A DNA stretch of 64,000 nt from Edaphobacter sp. 12200R-103 (GTDB lineage: Bacteria; Acidobacteriota; Terriglobia; Terriglobales; Acidobacteriaceae), in assembly GCF_010093025.1 (NCBI RefSeq), contig NZ_CP048114.1, positions 4,278,001-4,342,000 of the forward strand, in the 5' to 3' direction. The translations under genes and the position numbers were made by a program. Positions 39,880 through 49,993 of this stretch are shown here, piece after piece (the first letter of the stretch is position 1; each line of letters starts with the position of its first letter). Below the pieces are notes generated by a model. The model was not told the DNA's origin and made no database searches. It was given only the letters and a program-made list of their open reading frames with translations.

Positions 39880-42339
39880 TTATTCGGCGCGCAGCGCTTC
39901 CATGGGCTCGATCTTTGCAGCCTTCCACGAAGGAAGAAACGATGCTGCGATGGATGCGAAGAGGAATAGAAGAAGCACCGAGAAGATCACCACTGGATCG
40001 CCTGCCTTCGTATCGTAGAGGAGAGTTGCAAGGCTCTTTCCTGCGCCGAGGCTCGCGGCCCAACCCAGGGCAAGGCCGGTGAGGACTGCGGGCATGACGG
40101 TCCTCATCATCATCACGTAGATGTCGCGCCGGGATGCTCCCAGGGCCATGCGGATTCCAACCTCCTGCGTGCGTGTCTGGACCGCATAGCTCAGAGTTCC
40201 GTAGATGCCAAGGAGGGCGAGCAGCAGTGCTGCGCTTCCGAAGGCGATGAGGATAGCGGTTTCAAGATGCTCCGGGGCAAGTGAGTCGTCCACCTGCGAG
40301 GTCAGCGTGTGTACCCGAGCGATTGTGACGTCTGGATTGTAGTTCCAGATGGTGGTGCGCACCGACTCCATCAGAGATGCGGAATTCTGCGAGCCGCGTA
40401 CAAGCAGGTAAGTCGCTCGTGGAGGATTCTCCCAGTACGGAAGATAAACCATGTTGACCGGAGCTTCGCGAAGAGAGTTGTTGTGTGCGTCGGCCACGAC
40501 TCCCACGACGGTGGAGAGGTTTCCATTGCGTTTAAATTGCCGGCCCACAGCATCACGCCCCGGCCAGACGGCGCGAGCGGTTGCTTCGGAGATGACAGCG
40601 TTTCTGGTGCCACGGTCATGTTCGTTCAGGGTGCGGCCCGCGAGGATTCGTTGCTGCAGGGTGACGAAGTAGTCCGGACTGATCCACCGATAGTTGGCCA
40701 GCGCATGACTTCGGTCAGCCTGGTCCGTAGGTGTAACGCCGTCGATCCAGGTTTCGCCTTCCAGCAGCATCGCGCTGGTCAGGGCTGCGGATTGCACTCC
40801 TGGGAGAGAACGTAACTTCGTGAGGACGCCATCATCAAAGCTGGCACGTGAGGCATCGTCGAATGTTTTGCCCTGTAGAAAGACGTCGGCGGCGACGACA
40901 TGATCGGTAGAGAAGCCTTTGTCGAAGCTGGTGAGACGGATAAGGCTCTTTGCGAACAGACCTGCGATCAGCAGCAGGGTGACGCAGAAGAAGACCTGTG
41001 TTCCCACAAGCCATCGGCGGAGGGTATTGCTCCATCGCGGACCGCCCGTGCGGCTGGTGTTCTGCAGGACCTGTTGTGGACGTATGCGAAGAAGGCGTAG
41101 TGCAGGAAGCAAGCCAAAGATGAATGCCGCGCCCACGGTCAGCGTGATGGAGAGCACTAGGACACCGAAGTTGATGGAGACAGTTCCCATGCGCGGAATT
41201 GCAAGCTGCGCATACCGCGCAAACCAACGGACTGCGACGAAGGCAAGAGCAATGCCGAACAGACCTCCAGCGCAGGAGAGCAGTGCAATTTCCGCCAGCG
41301 CGTTTTGCAGCAGCCGGGAAGAGGAAGCTCCCAGAGCGCAGCGGACCGCTGCCTCACGATCGTGAGCGGCGAAGCGTGCGAGCTGTGCATTGGCTAAATT
41401 GACGCATGCGATCAGCAAAACGCTGGCAACGGCAGCAAAAAGGAGCCACAGGCGGGAAGCCGTTTTGCCCACGATGGCCTCCTTCATCGGCTGCACGTAG
41501 GCAGACAAGGCAAATTTGGCAGGGTCGTCGAGTTGGCTTGGAGGGACCTGCCGCAGGATATCTTCAGCAAGCAAATTCAGTTCCTGCTGTGCCTGCACGA
41601 CGGATACCCCCGGCTTGAGGCGACCAAGGACAACATAGTTGCCAAAGTCGCTCATCCACCCGTAGTTTCTGCTGGGATCGATCACAAGAGGAGAGATCAG
41701 CTCGATTTCAGGTAGCTGCCGGGCGATTGGAGATGACGTCAACTCGTTCGCTTTGGGAAAGTAAAACTCGCGTGGAAGAACTCCCACGACGTGGTAGGGG
41801 GAACCTGCTAGAAGGATGGTCTTTCCGACGGCATCGCGGTCGCCGTGAAAGATATTCTGCCATAGCCGCCAGGTCAGGATGACGACATGTTGATGACCGT
41901 CCGTTGCCTCTTCGGGAAGGAAGTTCCGGCCGATGAATGGTTGCACTCCGAGGAGATCGAGAAGGTTAGGTTGTGCGACGACCCTGCCGATCAGCGAGGG
42001 ATGATCGGCTTCTCCACGACTTACCCCGACGGAGTTGGCTTGCAGCATGCTCATGTCGCTGAAGGATCTAGCGTGTCTTTTCCATATCTCGGCATGTCGA
42101 GGATTCGGCCCGGTATATGGGAAGAACTTTTCCAGAAACCGAACCCGCTCCCAGACCGCTACCAACCTGCCGCTATCCCGATAAGCAAGAGGTTTGAGCA
42201 GGACGCCATCGACGATGCTGAACAGGGCAGTGGTGGCTCCGATGCCTAAGGCAAGGGTCAGGACTGCGGTGATGGCGAAGCCGGGCGATTTTCGCAACTG
42301 CCGCCATCCGTAGCGAAGGTCCGGGAGAATTGACTGCAT
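39880..42339 (-). CDS. ADOP-type (acidobacterial duplicated orphan permease) MacB-like permease
   Basis: An 819-residue membrane protein made of two FtsX-type permease units. The start [27 protein letters not shown]...GVLLKPL is the N-terminal signature of the ADOP family, found in large numbers in Acidobacteria and named for lacking neighbouring ATPase genes. Transmembrane segments lie at about 23-47, 280-310, 330-360, 390-410 and in the C-terminal half (about 690-800), with periplasmic MacB-core domains between. No ATPase is adjacent; the only ABC ATPase in the window is at 956. Transported substrate unknown. Confidence 0.9.
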   Translation of the reverse strand: MQSILPDLRYGWRQLRKSPGFAITAVLTLALGIGATTALFSIVDGVLLKPLAYRDSGRLVAVWERVRFLEKFFPYTGPNPRHAEIWKRHARSFSDMSMLQANSVGVSRGEADHPSLIGRVVAQPNLLDLLGVQPFIGRNFLPEEATDGHQHVVILTWRLWQNIFHGDRDAVGKTILLAGSPYHVVGVLPREFYFPKANELTSSPIARQLPEIELISPLVIDPSRNYGWMSDFGNYVVLGRLKPGVSVVQAQQELNLLAEDILRQVPPSQLDDPAKFALSAYVQPMKEAIVGKTASRLWLLFAAVASVLLIACVNLANAQLARFAAHDREAAVRCALGASSSRLLQNALAEIALLSCAGGLFGIALAFVAVRWFARYAQLAIPRMGTVSINFGVLVLSITLTVGAAFIFGLLPALRLLRIRPQQVLQNTSRTGGPRWSNTLRRWLVGTQVFFCVTLLLIAGLFAKSLIRLTSFDKGFSTDHVVAADVFLQGKTFDDASRASFDDGVLTKLRSLPGVQSAALTSAMLLEGETWIDGVTPTDQADRSHALANYRWISPDYFVTLQQRILAGRTLNEHDRGTRNAVISEATARAVWPGRDAVGRQFKRNGNLSTVVGVVADAHNNSLREAPVNMVYLPYWENPPRATYLLVRGSQNSASLMESVRTTIWNYNPDVTIARVHTLTSQVDDSLAPEHLETAILIAFGSAALLLALLGIYGTLSYAVQTRTQEVGIRMALGASRRDIYVMMMRTVMPAVLTGLALGWAASLGAGKSLATLLYDTKAGDPVVIFSVLLLFLFASIAASFLPSWKAAKIEPMEALRAE

Positions 42340-42440
42340 GGTGTCTCCTGTTCGGCACGAGTTCGAATTGCGTGTGCCCTAAGGTACGCCGAATCAGCGA
42401 TTCCGGTTCAGACTTTTGCGAGAAAGGCGAAGGCAAAGAG

Positions 42441-42467
42441 AAAGAGGCTGCGAATGGCAGCCTCTTT
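42441..42467 (-). terminator. Terminator of the superoxide dismutase gene
   Basis: Perfect 11-base stem AAAGAGGCTGC/GCAGCCTCTTT, loop GAATG, lying 21 bases past the sod stop. On the minus strand it is followed by a CTCTTT run, and the opposite strand has TTTTCTAT, so it may work in both directions. Confidence 0.7.
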
Positions 42468-42487
42468 TCTATACCTGAACAGCGCGA

Positions 42488-43108
42488 TTACTTCTTATAG
42501 TTCTTTGCGGCGGCGAAACGCTTGTTAACCTCGTCCCAGTTAACGGTGTTCCACCACGCAATGAGATAGTCGGGGCGCTTGTTCTGGTACTTGAGGTAGT
42601 AAGCGTGCTCCCAGACGTCGTTGCCGAGGATGGGATAGAGGCCCTGTGAGAGGGGGTTGTCCTGGTTGGCCGTGGTGACGACCTCGAGCTTGCCACCCTT
42701 GAATACGAGCCAGCCCCAGCCGGAGCCGAACTGCTTGGCCGTGCTCTCGTTGAACTTCTTTTTGAATGACTCGAAGTCGCCAAAGTCGGCCTTGATCTGG
42801 TCCGCGATCGCGCCCGTGGGCTCTCCGCCGCCCTTGGCTTTCATGATCTGCCAGAACATGGTGTGATTGACGTGGCCGCCCCCGTTGTTCTGCACAGTTT
42901 TGCGCACATCCTCCGGAACAGCGCTGAGGTTTTCGAGAAGCTCCTCGGGAGTCTTGCTGCCCAGTTCAGGGTGCTTTTCGACCGCGCCGTTCAGATTGGT
43001 GACATAAGCCTGGTGATGCTTGTCGTGATGCAGCTTCATCGTAGCTTCGTCGATGTGGGGCTCCAGCGCGGCGTAGTCGTAGGGCAGAGGGGGAAGTTCG
43101 TAAGCCAC
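42488..43108 (-). CDS. sod: Iron/manganese superoxide dismutase
   Basis: Dismutates superoxide in the cytoplasm. The 206-residue protein starts with [20 protein letters not shown], shows [10 protein letters not shown] (first metal His), NHTMFWQIM (second His) and [18 protein letters not shown] (Asp and third His), all typical of the Fe/Mn family. The choice of metal is not safe from sequence alone. A strong GGAGAGAC-type site precedes it. The gene is followed by the ADOP gene on the same strand, separated by a terminator, so it is likely monocistronic. Confidence 0.96.
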   Translation of the reverse strand: MAYELPPLPYDYAALEPHIDEATMKLHHDKHHQAYVTNLNGAVEKHPELGSKTPEELLENLSAVPEDVRKTVQNNGGGHVNHTMFWQIMKAKGGGEPTGAIADQIKADFGDFESFKKKFNESTAKQFGSGWGWLVFKGGKLEVVTTANQDNPLSQGLYPILGNDVWEHAYYLKYQNKRPDYLIAWWNTVNWDEVNKRFAAAKNYKK

Positions 43109-43329
43109 TTTTGTCTCTCCTGTCAGTTGTGGGTTTCTTGCCGGCCACGATTCTCGAAGGGCCGGGTCTCAGTTGTTCAGATGCCTTGTATGCCGGGTGC
43201 GATGCAAGGGACAGACAGCGCTACATCAAATATTCGTAACCTCGGCCATCATAGCGCAATCGAAGCTTTGACAGTTCGTTTACAGCGAACCTGTAACGAT
43301 GGAAGAAGATTTGAGGTCTAATAACACGC

Positions 43330-45786
43330 ATGAGCGCACTTTCTGAGAACTACCGCTGGCTGCACGATGACGGCGCGGCATTTGGCGCGCCTGGACTGGA
43401 ACCAAGGTGGACATCGAGCAGAAAGGATGCTGTCGGGACGGCGTACTCCGCGTCGAGCAGGGTCTGGTACACGATGTCCCACGGAACCCTGAACGAGATC
43501 TATTATCCCACCATCGACCGTCCGCAGACCCGTGATATGGAACTGCTGTTCAGCGATGGCGAGACCTTCTGCCACGAAGAAAAGCGCGACCTTCGGTATG
43601 AGTTTGAATACATCGACGGAGATGCGCTGGCAGTGCGGATGAAGGGACACGAAGCGGGCGGGCGTTATCGTGTGACCAAGGTCGTGATTGCGAACCCGCA
43701 CTTCTCCTCCGTATTGATGCGCGTCAAGATCGAGGGCGAGGAAGAGGTCCTGAAACGAATGAAGTGCTACGCGCTTCTGGCTCCGCACCTGAACGGCGGA
43801 GGAGCGGGGAACTCAGCGCGGAGTGTGGATGTTGCGGGCAAGCGCTGTCTCGTGGCCTGGAAGGAGAACACTTCACTCGCGATGGGGGCCGATTGCGGCT
43901 TTACGCGATCTTCCTGCGGTTTCGTGGGAGCAAGTGACGGCTACCAGGATCTGTTCGACGATATGCGAATGACCTGGCAGTTCGGAGAGGCGCTCAATGG
44001 CAATATCGCCGTGACTGGAGAAGTTGATATTGCATCCAACCGCGAATTCACGATCGCGCTGTCGTTTGGCGATGGGAATCATGCTGCACTGGCCGGGATG
44101 ATGCAGAGCCTAGCGACTCCGTTTACCGATCACCTTTCCCGCTTCCTGCTGCAATGGAGTCGTGTATCTTCGCCCGAACGGTTAGCAGCGGAGGCGACCG
44201 ATGGTGGAAAGCTGGCGAGGATCAGCCACAATATTCTGCTGGCGCACGAAGACAAGACGTTCTCCGGAGCATTCATCGCTTCAGCTTCCATTCCCTGGGG
44301 AGCGTCGAGAGGCGACTATGACCTGGGCGGTTACCACCTGGTATGGACGCGCGACATGGTGCAGACCGCGACTGCGCTGCTGGCATGTGACCATGAGGAG
44401 ACAGCATTAAGGGCACTGGTCTATCTTGCCTGCACGCAACGGCCTGACGGTAGCTTTGCGCAGAACTTCTGGATCGATGGCACACCCTACTGGCAGGGAA
44501 TTCAGCTGGACGAAGTAGCGTTTCCCATCATGCTTGCATGGCGTCTGTGGAAACGCGAGAAGCTGGGAACCTTTCAGATATTCCCCTTCGTGGAGCGGGC
44601 TGCGGCCTTCCTGGTGAAATATGTCCCAGTCACCCAGCAGGAGCGCTGGGAGGAGACGGCGGGATACTCTCCATCGACCCTGGCGGCAGTGATCGCCGGG
44701 CTTCTGTGTGCTGCCGACATTGCACGGGCGCATGGCTCGCTCGAGCTGGCTTCGTTCTGGGAAGGATATGCAGACTGGATTGAGGCGCATCTGGACGAGT
44801 GGACCACGACCAATGAGGGTGTTCTGCACCCGGAGATCAGACGGCATTATGTCCGTATTCAACCGCCTGAGCCTGGCGAGCCGTTTCATGACGACAGCGT
44901 ACCTGTGGGCTCTTTCCGCATTGCCAATCGTGGTCCAGGCGAAAAGAACGTCTTCGAGGCGCGCGAGGTGGTCGACGCAGGATTTCTCGAACTGGTGCGT
45001 TATGGCATCCGCCGGCCGGACGATCCGCTGATTGTGGATTCACTGAAAGTGATCGATCACGTCATTAAAAAAGATACGCCGTTCGGCCCCTGTTGGAGAC
45101 GTTACAACCATGACGGCTACGGACAGAGAAAGGACGGTGGCCCATATGAGGGATGGGGACAGGGACGCGCATGGCCTCTGCTGACCGGTGAGCGGGCGCA
45201 CTATGAACTGGCCGCCGGGCGAAGCTGCAGCAAGCTGACGACCGCGATTGAGAAGTTCAGCTCCAAAGGCGGCATGTTGCCGGAACAGATCTGGGACGAA
45301 GCCGATCTCCCTGCAGAGGGCATGTATCATGGCCGATCTGCAGGTGCCGCGCAGCCTCTGGCGTGGGCGCACTCGGAGTACCTGAAGCTTCTGCGCTCGC
45401 TGGCCGATGGAGAGGTTTTCGACAAGATTCCCATCGTCGCGGAGCGATATGCCGTCGCTCAGGGAAGCAGGACATTTACAAACCACAGACAGATCTACTC
45501 CGCGGGACGCCCGGTTCACAGTGTGCAGGCAGGTCAAATCCTGAGAATTGTGGATGCGGAGAGGTTCCGGGTTGTCTATACAACCGATAACTGGGCCACC
45601 GTTCAGGAGGCGAACTCAAAGTTGGTGAGCCAGTGGGCAGCGTATGTGGATATCCCCACCCTTGCAAGCCAGCGAGGGAAGATTATTTTTACCAAGGTGT
45701 GGCCACAGGAAGGCGAACGAGATCGATGGTTGGGGCGGAATGTTGAGATCGAGATCCTTCCCGTTCCGGACCGATCGGTCGGCTAA
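43330..45786 (+). CDS. GH15-family glucoamylase/glucodextranase-type glycosidase
   Basis: Probably releases glucose from the ends of alpha-glucans. The 818-residue protein shows an N-terminal beta-sandwich domain (about 1-270, opening RKDAVGTAYSASSRVWYTMS) and a catalytic (alpha/alpha)6 barrel (about 290-700). The barrel has IASASIPWGASRGDYDLGGY, HLVWTRDM and MLPEQIWDEAD with a likely catalytic Glu652. Another beta-rich domain forms the C-terminus. No signal peptide is evident, so it may be cytoplasmic or leave by another route. Together with glk downstream it fits a path from glucan to glucose-6-phosphate. Confidence 0.9.
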   Translation: MSALSENYRWLHDDGAAFGAPGLEPRWTSSRKDAVGTAYSASSRVWYTMSHGTLNEIYYPTIDRPQTRDMELLFSDGETFCHEEKRDLRYEFEYIDGDALAVRMKGHEAGGRYRVTKVVIANPHFSSVLMRVKIEGEEEVLKRMKCYALLAPHLNGGGAGNSARSVDVAGKRCLVAWKENTSLAMGADCGFTRSSCGFVGASDGYQDLFDDMRMTWQFGEALNGNIAVTGEVDIASNREFTIALSFGDGNHAALAGMMQSLATPFTDHLSRFLLQWSRVSSPERLAAEATDGGKLARISHNILLAHEDKTFSGAFIASASIPWGASRGDYDLGGYHLVWTRDMVQTATALLACDHEETALRALVYLACTQRPDGSFAQNFWIDGTPYWQGIQLDEVAFPIMLAWRLWKREKLGTFQIFPFVERAAAFLVKYVPVTQQERWEETAGYSPSTLAAVIAGLLCAADIARAHGSLELASFWEGYADWIEAHLDEWTTTNEGVLHPEIRRHYVRIQPPEPGEPFHDDSVPVGSFRIANRGPGEKNVFEAREVVDAGFLELVRYGIRRPDDPLIVDSLKVIDHVIKKDTPFGPCWRRYNHDGYGQRKDGGPYEGWGQGRAWPLLTGERAHYELAAGRSCSKLTTAIEKFSSKGGMLPEQIWDEADLPAEGMYHGRSAGAAQPLAWAHSEYLKLLRSLADGEVFDKIPIVAERYAVAQGSRTFTNHRQIYSAGRPVHSVQAGQILRIVDAERFRVVYTTDNWATVQEANSKLVSQWAAYVDIPTLASQRGKIIFTKVWPQEGERDRWLGRNVEIEILPVPDRSVG

Positions 45787-45906
45787 GGATGCGGTTAGGG
45801 CGTCTGCGACTGTACACTGGATAAGGCGAATGCCTTAAATCGAAAAAACATGCGAATCGAGCGCCGCAGATGCGAGCGCCGGAACCCTGAAAAGGATGAA
45901 TAAAGT

Positions 45907-47910
45907 ATGAGCGAACAGCAGACCGATCAGCAGAATGCGCTTGACCAGCTCTCCATCAATGCGCTTCGTTTTCTCGCCGTCGATGCGGTGGAAAAAGCAA
46001 AGTCAGGCCATCCTGGCGCGCCACTTGGCTGCGCTCCTATCGCTTACCTGCTGTATCACAAGCTGATGAAGCACGATCCGGCCGATCCGCTCTGGATCAA
46101 TCGCGATCGTTTCGTTCTGTCCAACGGCCATGCTTCGGCCCTGCTCTATGGCGTTCTGCACCTTAGCGGCTACGACCTTCCGATGAAGCAGCTGGAGTCT
46201 TTCCGCCAGTGGGGATCGCATACGCCGGGCCATCCGGAGCGTGGTGAAGCCCCTGGTGTTGAAGTGACTACCGGCCCGCTCGGTCAGGGTCTGGCCATGG
46301 CAGTCGGTATCGCCACCGCCGAGAAGCATCTTGGTGCGGTCTACAACCGCGACGAGCACGCCGTGATCGACCACCACACCTACGTCCTCTGCGGCGACGG
46401 CGACCTGATGGAGGGCATCTCGCACGAGGTTGCTTCGCTTGCGGGAACCCTGAACCTGGGCAAGCTGATCGTTCTGTATGACGACAACCTGATCTCGCTG
46501 GATGGTCCCACGGAGCTGAGCTTTACCGAGAACGTCACGGAGCGATTCCACGCCTATCACTGGCATGTCCAGATGGTCGATGATGGCAACGATCTGGTTG
46601 CTCTCGAAGCTGCCATCAAGGCGGCGCAGGCAGAGACGACCAAGCCCTCGCTGATCCGCGTACGGACGGTGATCGGTTACGGAAGCCCGAAGGCCGGCAC
46701 CAGCAAGGTGCACGGAGAGGCTCTCGGCGGAGACGCTGTGAAGGCAACCAAGAAGAACCTCGGCTGGCCCGAGGACAAGAGCTTCTACGTTCCTGAAGAG
46801 GCCGCAAAGAACTGGCTTCAGGCCAAGGAGAACGGCAAGAAAGTTCACGAAGAATGGCAGAAGGGATTTGAGGCCTACAAGAAGGCCTATCCTGCTCCGG
46901 CAGCCGAGTTTGAGCGTGTTATCAAGGCCGAGCTTCAGTCCGGATGGGAGAAGAAGATTCCCACCTTCGGCACGGAGAAGCAGGTAGCGACCCGCAACGC
47001 CGGCCAGATCGTAATGAACGCAATTGAAAGCGTTGTGCCTGAACTCTTCGGCGGAGCAGCCGATCTGACCGCTTCGACCAAGACGATCTTCAAGGACTCG
47101 CCGAACTTCCATGTCGATCCCAAGGGCCGCAACGTTTTCTTTGGCGTTCGTGAGTTCGGCATGTGCGCTATGGTCAATGGAATGGCTGCTCATGGCGGTC
47201 TGATTCCCTTCGGTTCAACCTTTTTCACCTTCTCCGACTATGCCCGCAATGCCATCCGCATCGGCGCGCTGATGAGCACGCATTCGCTGTTCATCTTCAC
47301 GCACGACTCCGTCGGCCTGGGCGAGGATGGACCCACCCATCAACCTGTCGAGCAACTCATGTCTCTGCGCCTCATCCCGCAGCTGACCGACTTCCGTCCG
47401 GCGGATGCGAACGAGACAGCAGCCTGCTGGCAGCTTGCGCTGGAGCGCAAGAGCGCCAGCTTTATGGCGCTCTCGCGCCAGGATCTTCCGGTGCTCGATC
47501 TTGCGAAGTACAAGGTCTTCGAGGGCGCGCGCAAGGGCGCTTATGTGCTTCAGGGCGACGGCAAGGACATCATCCTGATCGGTACCGGCTCTGAGGTTTC
47601 GCTCGTCCTGAAGGCTGCGGAAGAACTGAAGGCCGCCGGCATCAACGCGACGGTAGTTTCCATGCCCAGCTTTAAGCTCTTCGAAGAGCAGGACGATGCT
47701 TACAGGGCATCCATCTTCCCTGAGAACACTCCAAAGCTGGCAGTAGAAGCAGGCTCGACGATGGGTTGGTACAAGTACGTCGGTCACAACGGTGGAGTCA
47801 TCGGGCTGGACCGCTTTGGCGCCTCTGCTCCAGGGCCCATCGCGATGGAGAAGTTGGGTATCAGTGTGGCCCACGTCGTTGAGAAGGCAAAGCAACTGGT
47901 GAAGAAATAG
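45907..47910 (+). CDS. tkt: Transketolase
   Basis: Transfers two-carbon units in the pentose phosphate pathway using thiamine diphosphate. The 667-residue protein has the ThDP-binding motif GDGDLMEG (about 163-170) ending in YDDNLISLDGP, the His-rich substrate loops (GHPGAPLG and EVTTGPLGQGL) and the Pyr domain with HDSVGLGEDGPTHQPVEQ. It is full length. A strong terminator at 47917-47942 separates it from the following SDR gene, so it is likely a separate transcription unit even though its pathway neighbours follow. Confidence 0.97.
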   Translation: MSEQQTDQQNALDQLSINALRFLAVDAVEKAKSGHPGAPLGCAPIAYLLYHKLMKHDPADPLWINRDRFVLSNGHASALLYGVLHLSGYDLPMKQLESFRQWGSHTPGHPERGEAPGVEVTTGPLGQGLAMAVGIATAEKHLGAVYNRDEHAVIDHHTYVLCGDGDLMEGISHEVASLAGTLNLGKLIVLYDDNLISLDGPTELSFTENVTERFHAYHWHVQMVDDGNDLVALEAAIKAAQAETTKPSLIRVRTVIGYGSPKAGTSKVHGEALGGDAVKATKKNLGWPEDKSFYVPEEAAKNWLQAKENGKKVHEEWQKGFEAYKKAYPAPAAEFERVIKAELQSGWEKKIPTFGTEKQVATRNAGQIVMNAIESVVPELFGGAADLTASTKTIFKDSPNFHVDPKGRNVFFGVREFGMCAMVNGMAAHGGLIPFGSTFFTFSDYARNAIRIGALMSTHSLFIFTHDSVGLGEDGPTHQPVEQLMSLRLIPQLTDFRPADANETAACWQLALERKSASFMALSRQDLPVLDLAKYKVFEGARKGAYVLQGDGKDIILIGTGSEVSLVLKAAEELKAAGINATVVSMPSFKLFEEQDDAYRASIFPENTPKLAVEAGSTMGWYKYVGHNGGVIGLDRFGASAPGPIAMEKLGISVAHVVEKAKQLVKK

Positions 47911-47916
47911 CAAAGA

Positions 47917-47942
47917 GGGCGGGGAGATCACACTCCCCGCCC
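47917..47942 (+). terminator. Terminator after tkt
   Basis: GGGCGGGGAG-ATCACA-CTCCCCGCCC followed by TTTGCTTC, six bases past the tkt stop. The stem is perfect over ten pairs. Confidence 0.75.
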
Positions 47943-48123
47943 TTTGCTTCAGAGGATGTCTTCCGCGTCCGATCGTCTCGGCAGAGCATCCAAAAGGAGA
48001 GTACGAGGAACCCTTTCGCGGCTGATCTCGCGACTCTCCAGCACCAAGAGCAGTGCGGGGCCTGGATCATCGAATCGCTTGCCCGTTCTCATGAAAGATC
48101 ACTCGAAACAGCGAGGAGACGGA

Positions 48124-48978
48124 ATGTCGGAGACACGCAGTCCGCGAATCTGGGTTATCACCGGAAGCTCGACCGGCTTCGGCCGGTTGCTCGCCGAAGA
48201 GGTCTTGAATACCGGTGATAAAGTGGTCGCGACGGCGCGCAAAGTGGAGCAGGTTGCCGATCTTCAGCAGAAAAATCCTGACCATGCATTGGCTCTCCCG
48301 CTGGATGTAACCAACCAGCAGCAGGCGAATGACGCAGTTGCTGCGACTCTCAAGCGCTTTGGCCGGGTCGACGTTCTGGTGAATAACGCCGGTTACGGCG
48401 TCACGGGAGCAGTCGAAGAGGTCTCGGATGCAGAGCTGGAGCCGATGTATGCGACCAACGTCTTCGGTCTGCTTCGGGTGACCCGGGCTTTCCTTCCACA
48501 GCTTCGCCAACAGCGTTCCGGACATATTCTGAACCTCTCCTCCATCGGAGGCCTGACGGCATCGCCGGGATGGGGACTCTATCAGAGCACGAAGTTCGCT
48601 GTGGAAGGCCTCTCAGAGGCCCTCGCCCAGGAGCTTGCCCCGCTGGGAATTCGCGTCACGATCATCGAGCCTGGACCGTTCCGGACGGACTTTCTGGGCC
48701 GTTCGGGCGTGGAAGCGAAGACGCGAATTGACGACTACCGTAACACTGCAGACAACGCTCGCGCGTATCGTGCAGAGCAGCACGGACGCCAGCCCGGCGA
48801 TCCTCTGAAGGCCGTACAGGCGATGATCCAGGTTGTGGGCTCGCCCAATCCTCCGCTTCGTCTGCTTCTGGGCGCCGGCGCCCTCAAGCGTGTGCGGCAG
48901 AAGCTGGAGGCATGGCAAAAGGAGATGGCGGCCTGGGAGTCCGTCACCGTGGGCGCTGATTTTCCGGAGGGAACTTAA
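48124..48978 (+). CDS. Short-chain dehydrogenase/reductase, unknown substrate
   Basis: A 284-residue SDR from the ATG at 48124 (GAGGAGACGGA upstream; the longer frame from 47944 runs through the tkt terminator region). The NAD(P)-binding TGSSTGFG is near residue 13, NNAGYG near 86, catalytic Ser in LSSIGG and YQSTK give the Tyr-x-x-x-Lys pair. The group resembles 'oxidoreductase' SDRs with an Arg-rich tail acting on small carbonyls; the substrate is not predictable. It lies between transketolase and the gnd-zwf group but shares no clear pathway step with them. Confidence 0.85.
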   Translation: MSETRSPRIWVITGSSTGFGRLLAEEVLNTGDKVVATARKVEQVADLQQKNPDHALALPLDVTNQQQANDAVAATLKRFGRVDVLVNNAGYGVTGAVEEVSDAELEPMYATNVFGLLRVTRAFLPQLRQQRSGHILNLSSIGGLTASPGWGLYQSTKFAVEGLSEALAQELAPLGIRVTIIEPGPFRTDFLGRSGVEAKTRIDDYRNTADNARAYRAEQHGRQPGDPLKAVQAMIQVVGSPNPPLRLLLGAGALKRVRQKLEAWQKEMAAWESVTVGADFPEGT

Positions 48979-49021
48979 TCGCATCCGGCATTTGGGAAGG
49001 CGCTCGTGCGCCATCGATAGA

Positions 49022-49038
49022 GAACGGCACAGCCGTTC
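49022..49038 (+). other. Hairpin in the gnd leader
   Basis: GAACGGC-ACA-GCCGTTC, a perfect 7-base stem, stands between the SDR and gnd genes, preceded by another small stem GGCGC-TCGT-GCGCC at 48999-49012. It may cap or process the gnd transcript. The gnd ribosome-binding site AAAGGAAG follows it. Confidence 0.4.
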
Positions 49039-49058
49039 AATGAGAAAGGAAGTAAAGA

Positions 49059-49964
49059 ATGGAACTTGGACTTATCGGCCTTGGCAAGATGGGATTCAAT
49101 ATGGCCGAGCGGCTCCGGCTGGCTGGACATAAGGTTGTGGGCTTCGACTTTAACAAGGAAACGACTGCCAGGCTCACGCAGACTGGATCCCTGGGTGTGA
49201 ACTCTCTGGAAGATCTGGTGAAGAATCTCTCCGCTCCGCGCGCCATCTGGATCATGGTTCCCTCGGGCGATCCCGTCGATCAGACCATTGCAAAGCTGGA
49301 GCCTCTGCTTGAAAAAGGCGATACCATCATCGACGGTGGGAACTCGAACTACAAAGACACCCAGCGGCGCCATGCCGAGGTGACAAAGAAGGGTTTTGAG
49401 TACGTCGATTGCGGAACCTCGGGAGGCGTATGGGGCCTGCAGGAGGGCTACAGCATGATGATCGGCGGCGATAAGGCTCCAGTCGAGCGGTTAACCCCAA
49501 TCTTCCAGACGCTTGCTCCATCTCCCACCGAGGGCTGGGGACACGTCGGCCCCTCAGGGGCAGGACACTTCGTCAAGATGGTTCACAATGGTATTGAGTA
49601 CGGCCTGATGCAGGCGTATGCAGAAGGCTTCTCGATCATGAAGGCGAAAAAGGAGCTTGGACTGGACCTGACCCAGATTGCACACGTCTGGCAGAAGGGA
49701 TCTGTAGTACGGTCGTGGCTGCTGGACCTGACGGCAGATGCTCTTGACAGGAATCCCACGTTGGCTGGCCTTGAGGCATGGGTTCCGGACTCCGGCGAGG
49801 GCCGTTGGACAGTGATGGAGGCGATCGACCTGAACATCTCGGCGCCAGTCATTACAGAGTCGTTGATTCGCAGGTTGCGCTCGCGTGAGGAGAACAACTT
49901 TACCGATCGCATGATCTCCATCATGCGCGGCGCCTTTGGCGGCCACGAGGTCAAGAAGGCTTAA
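49059..49964 (+). CDS. gnd: 6-Phosphogluconate dehydrogenase (decarboxylating), short type
   Basis: Oxidises 6-phosphogluconate to ribulose 5-phosphate. At 301 residues it belongs to the short (YqeC/GntZ) type, which often uses NAD, rather than the 470-residue NADP form. The Rossmann start LGLIGLGKMGFNMAERL and catalytic segments VDCGTSGGVWGLQEGY and GPSGAGHFVKMVHNGIEYG (with the Lys-x-x-Asn) are intact. It starts a group with zwf 29 bases downstream, then pgl and glk. Confidence 0.95.
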   Translation: MELGLIGLGKMGFNMAERLRLAGHKVVGFDFNKETTARLTQTGSLGVNSLEDLVKNLSAPRAIWIMVPSGDPVDQTIAKLEPLLEKGDTIIDGGNSNYKDTQRRHAEVTKKGFEYVDCGTSGGVWGLQEGYSMMIGGDKAPVERLTPIFQTLAPSPTEGWGHVGPSGAGHFVKMVHNGIEYGLMQAYAEGFSIMKAKKELGLDLTQIAHVWQKGSVVRSWLLDLTADALDRNPTLAGLEAWVPDSGEGRWTVMEAIDLNISAPVITESLIRRLRSREENNFTDRMISIMRGAFGGHEVKKA

Positions 49965-49993
49965 CCCTGAAAAAGAGTCTAAGGAAGATCGAT

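Noticed and set aside
43187..43211. ATGCCGGGTGC before the sod gene as a third copy of the structured repeat
   Set aside because: Only 11 bases match and the rest of the element is missing, so it cannot be called a copy.
46003..47193. 396-residue minus-strand frame opposite tkt
   Set aside because: Shadow of the transketolase gene, which matches its family along the whole length.
47944..48123. Upstream extension of the SDR gene to 47944
   Set aside because: It would start right after the tkt terminator, and the extra 60 residues have no SDR counterpart; the ATG at 48124 has a good ribosome-binding site.
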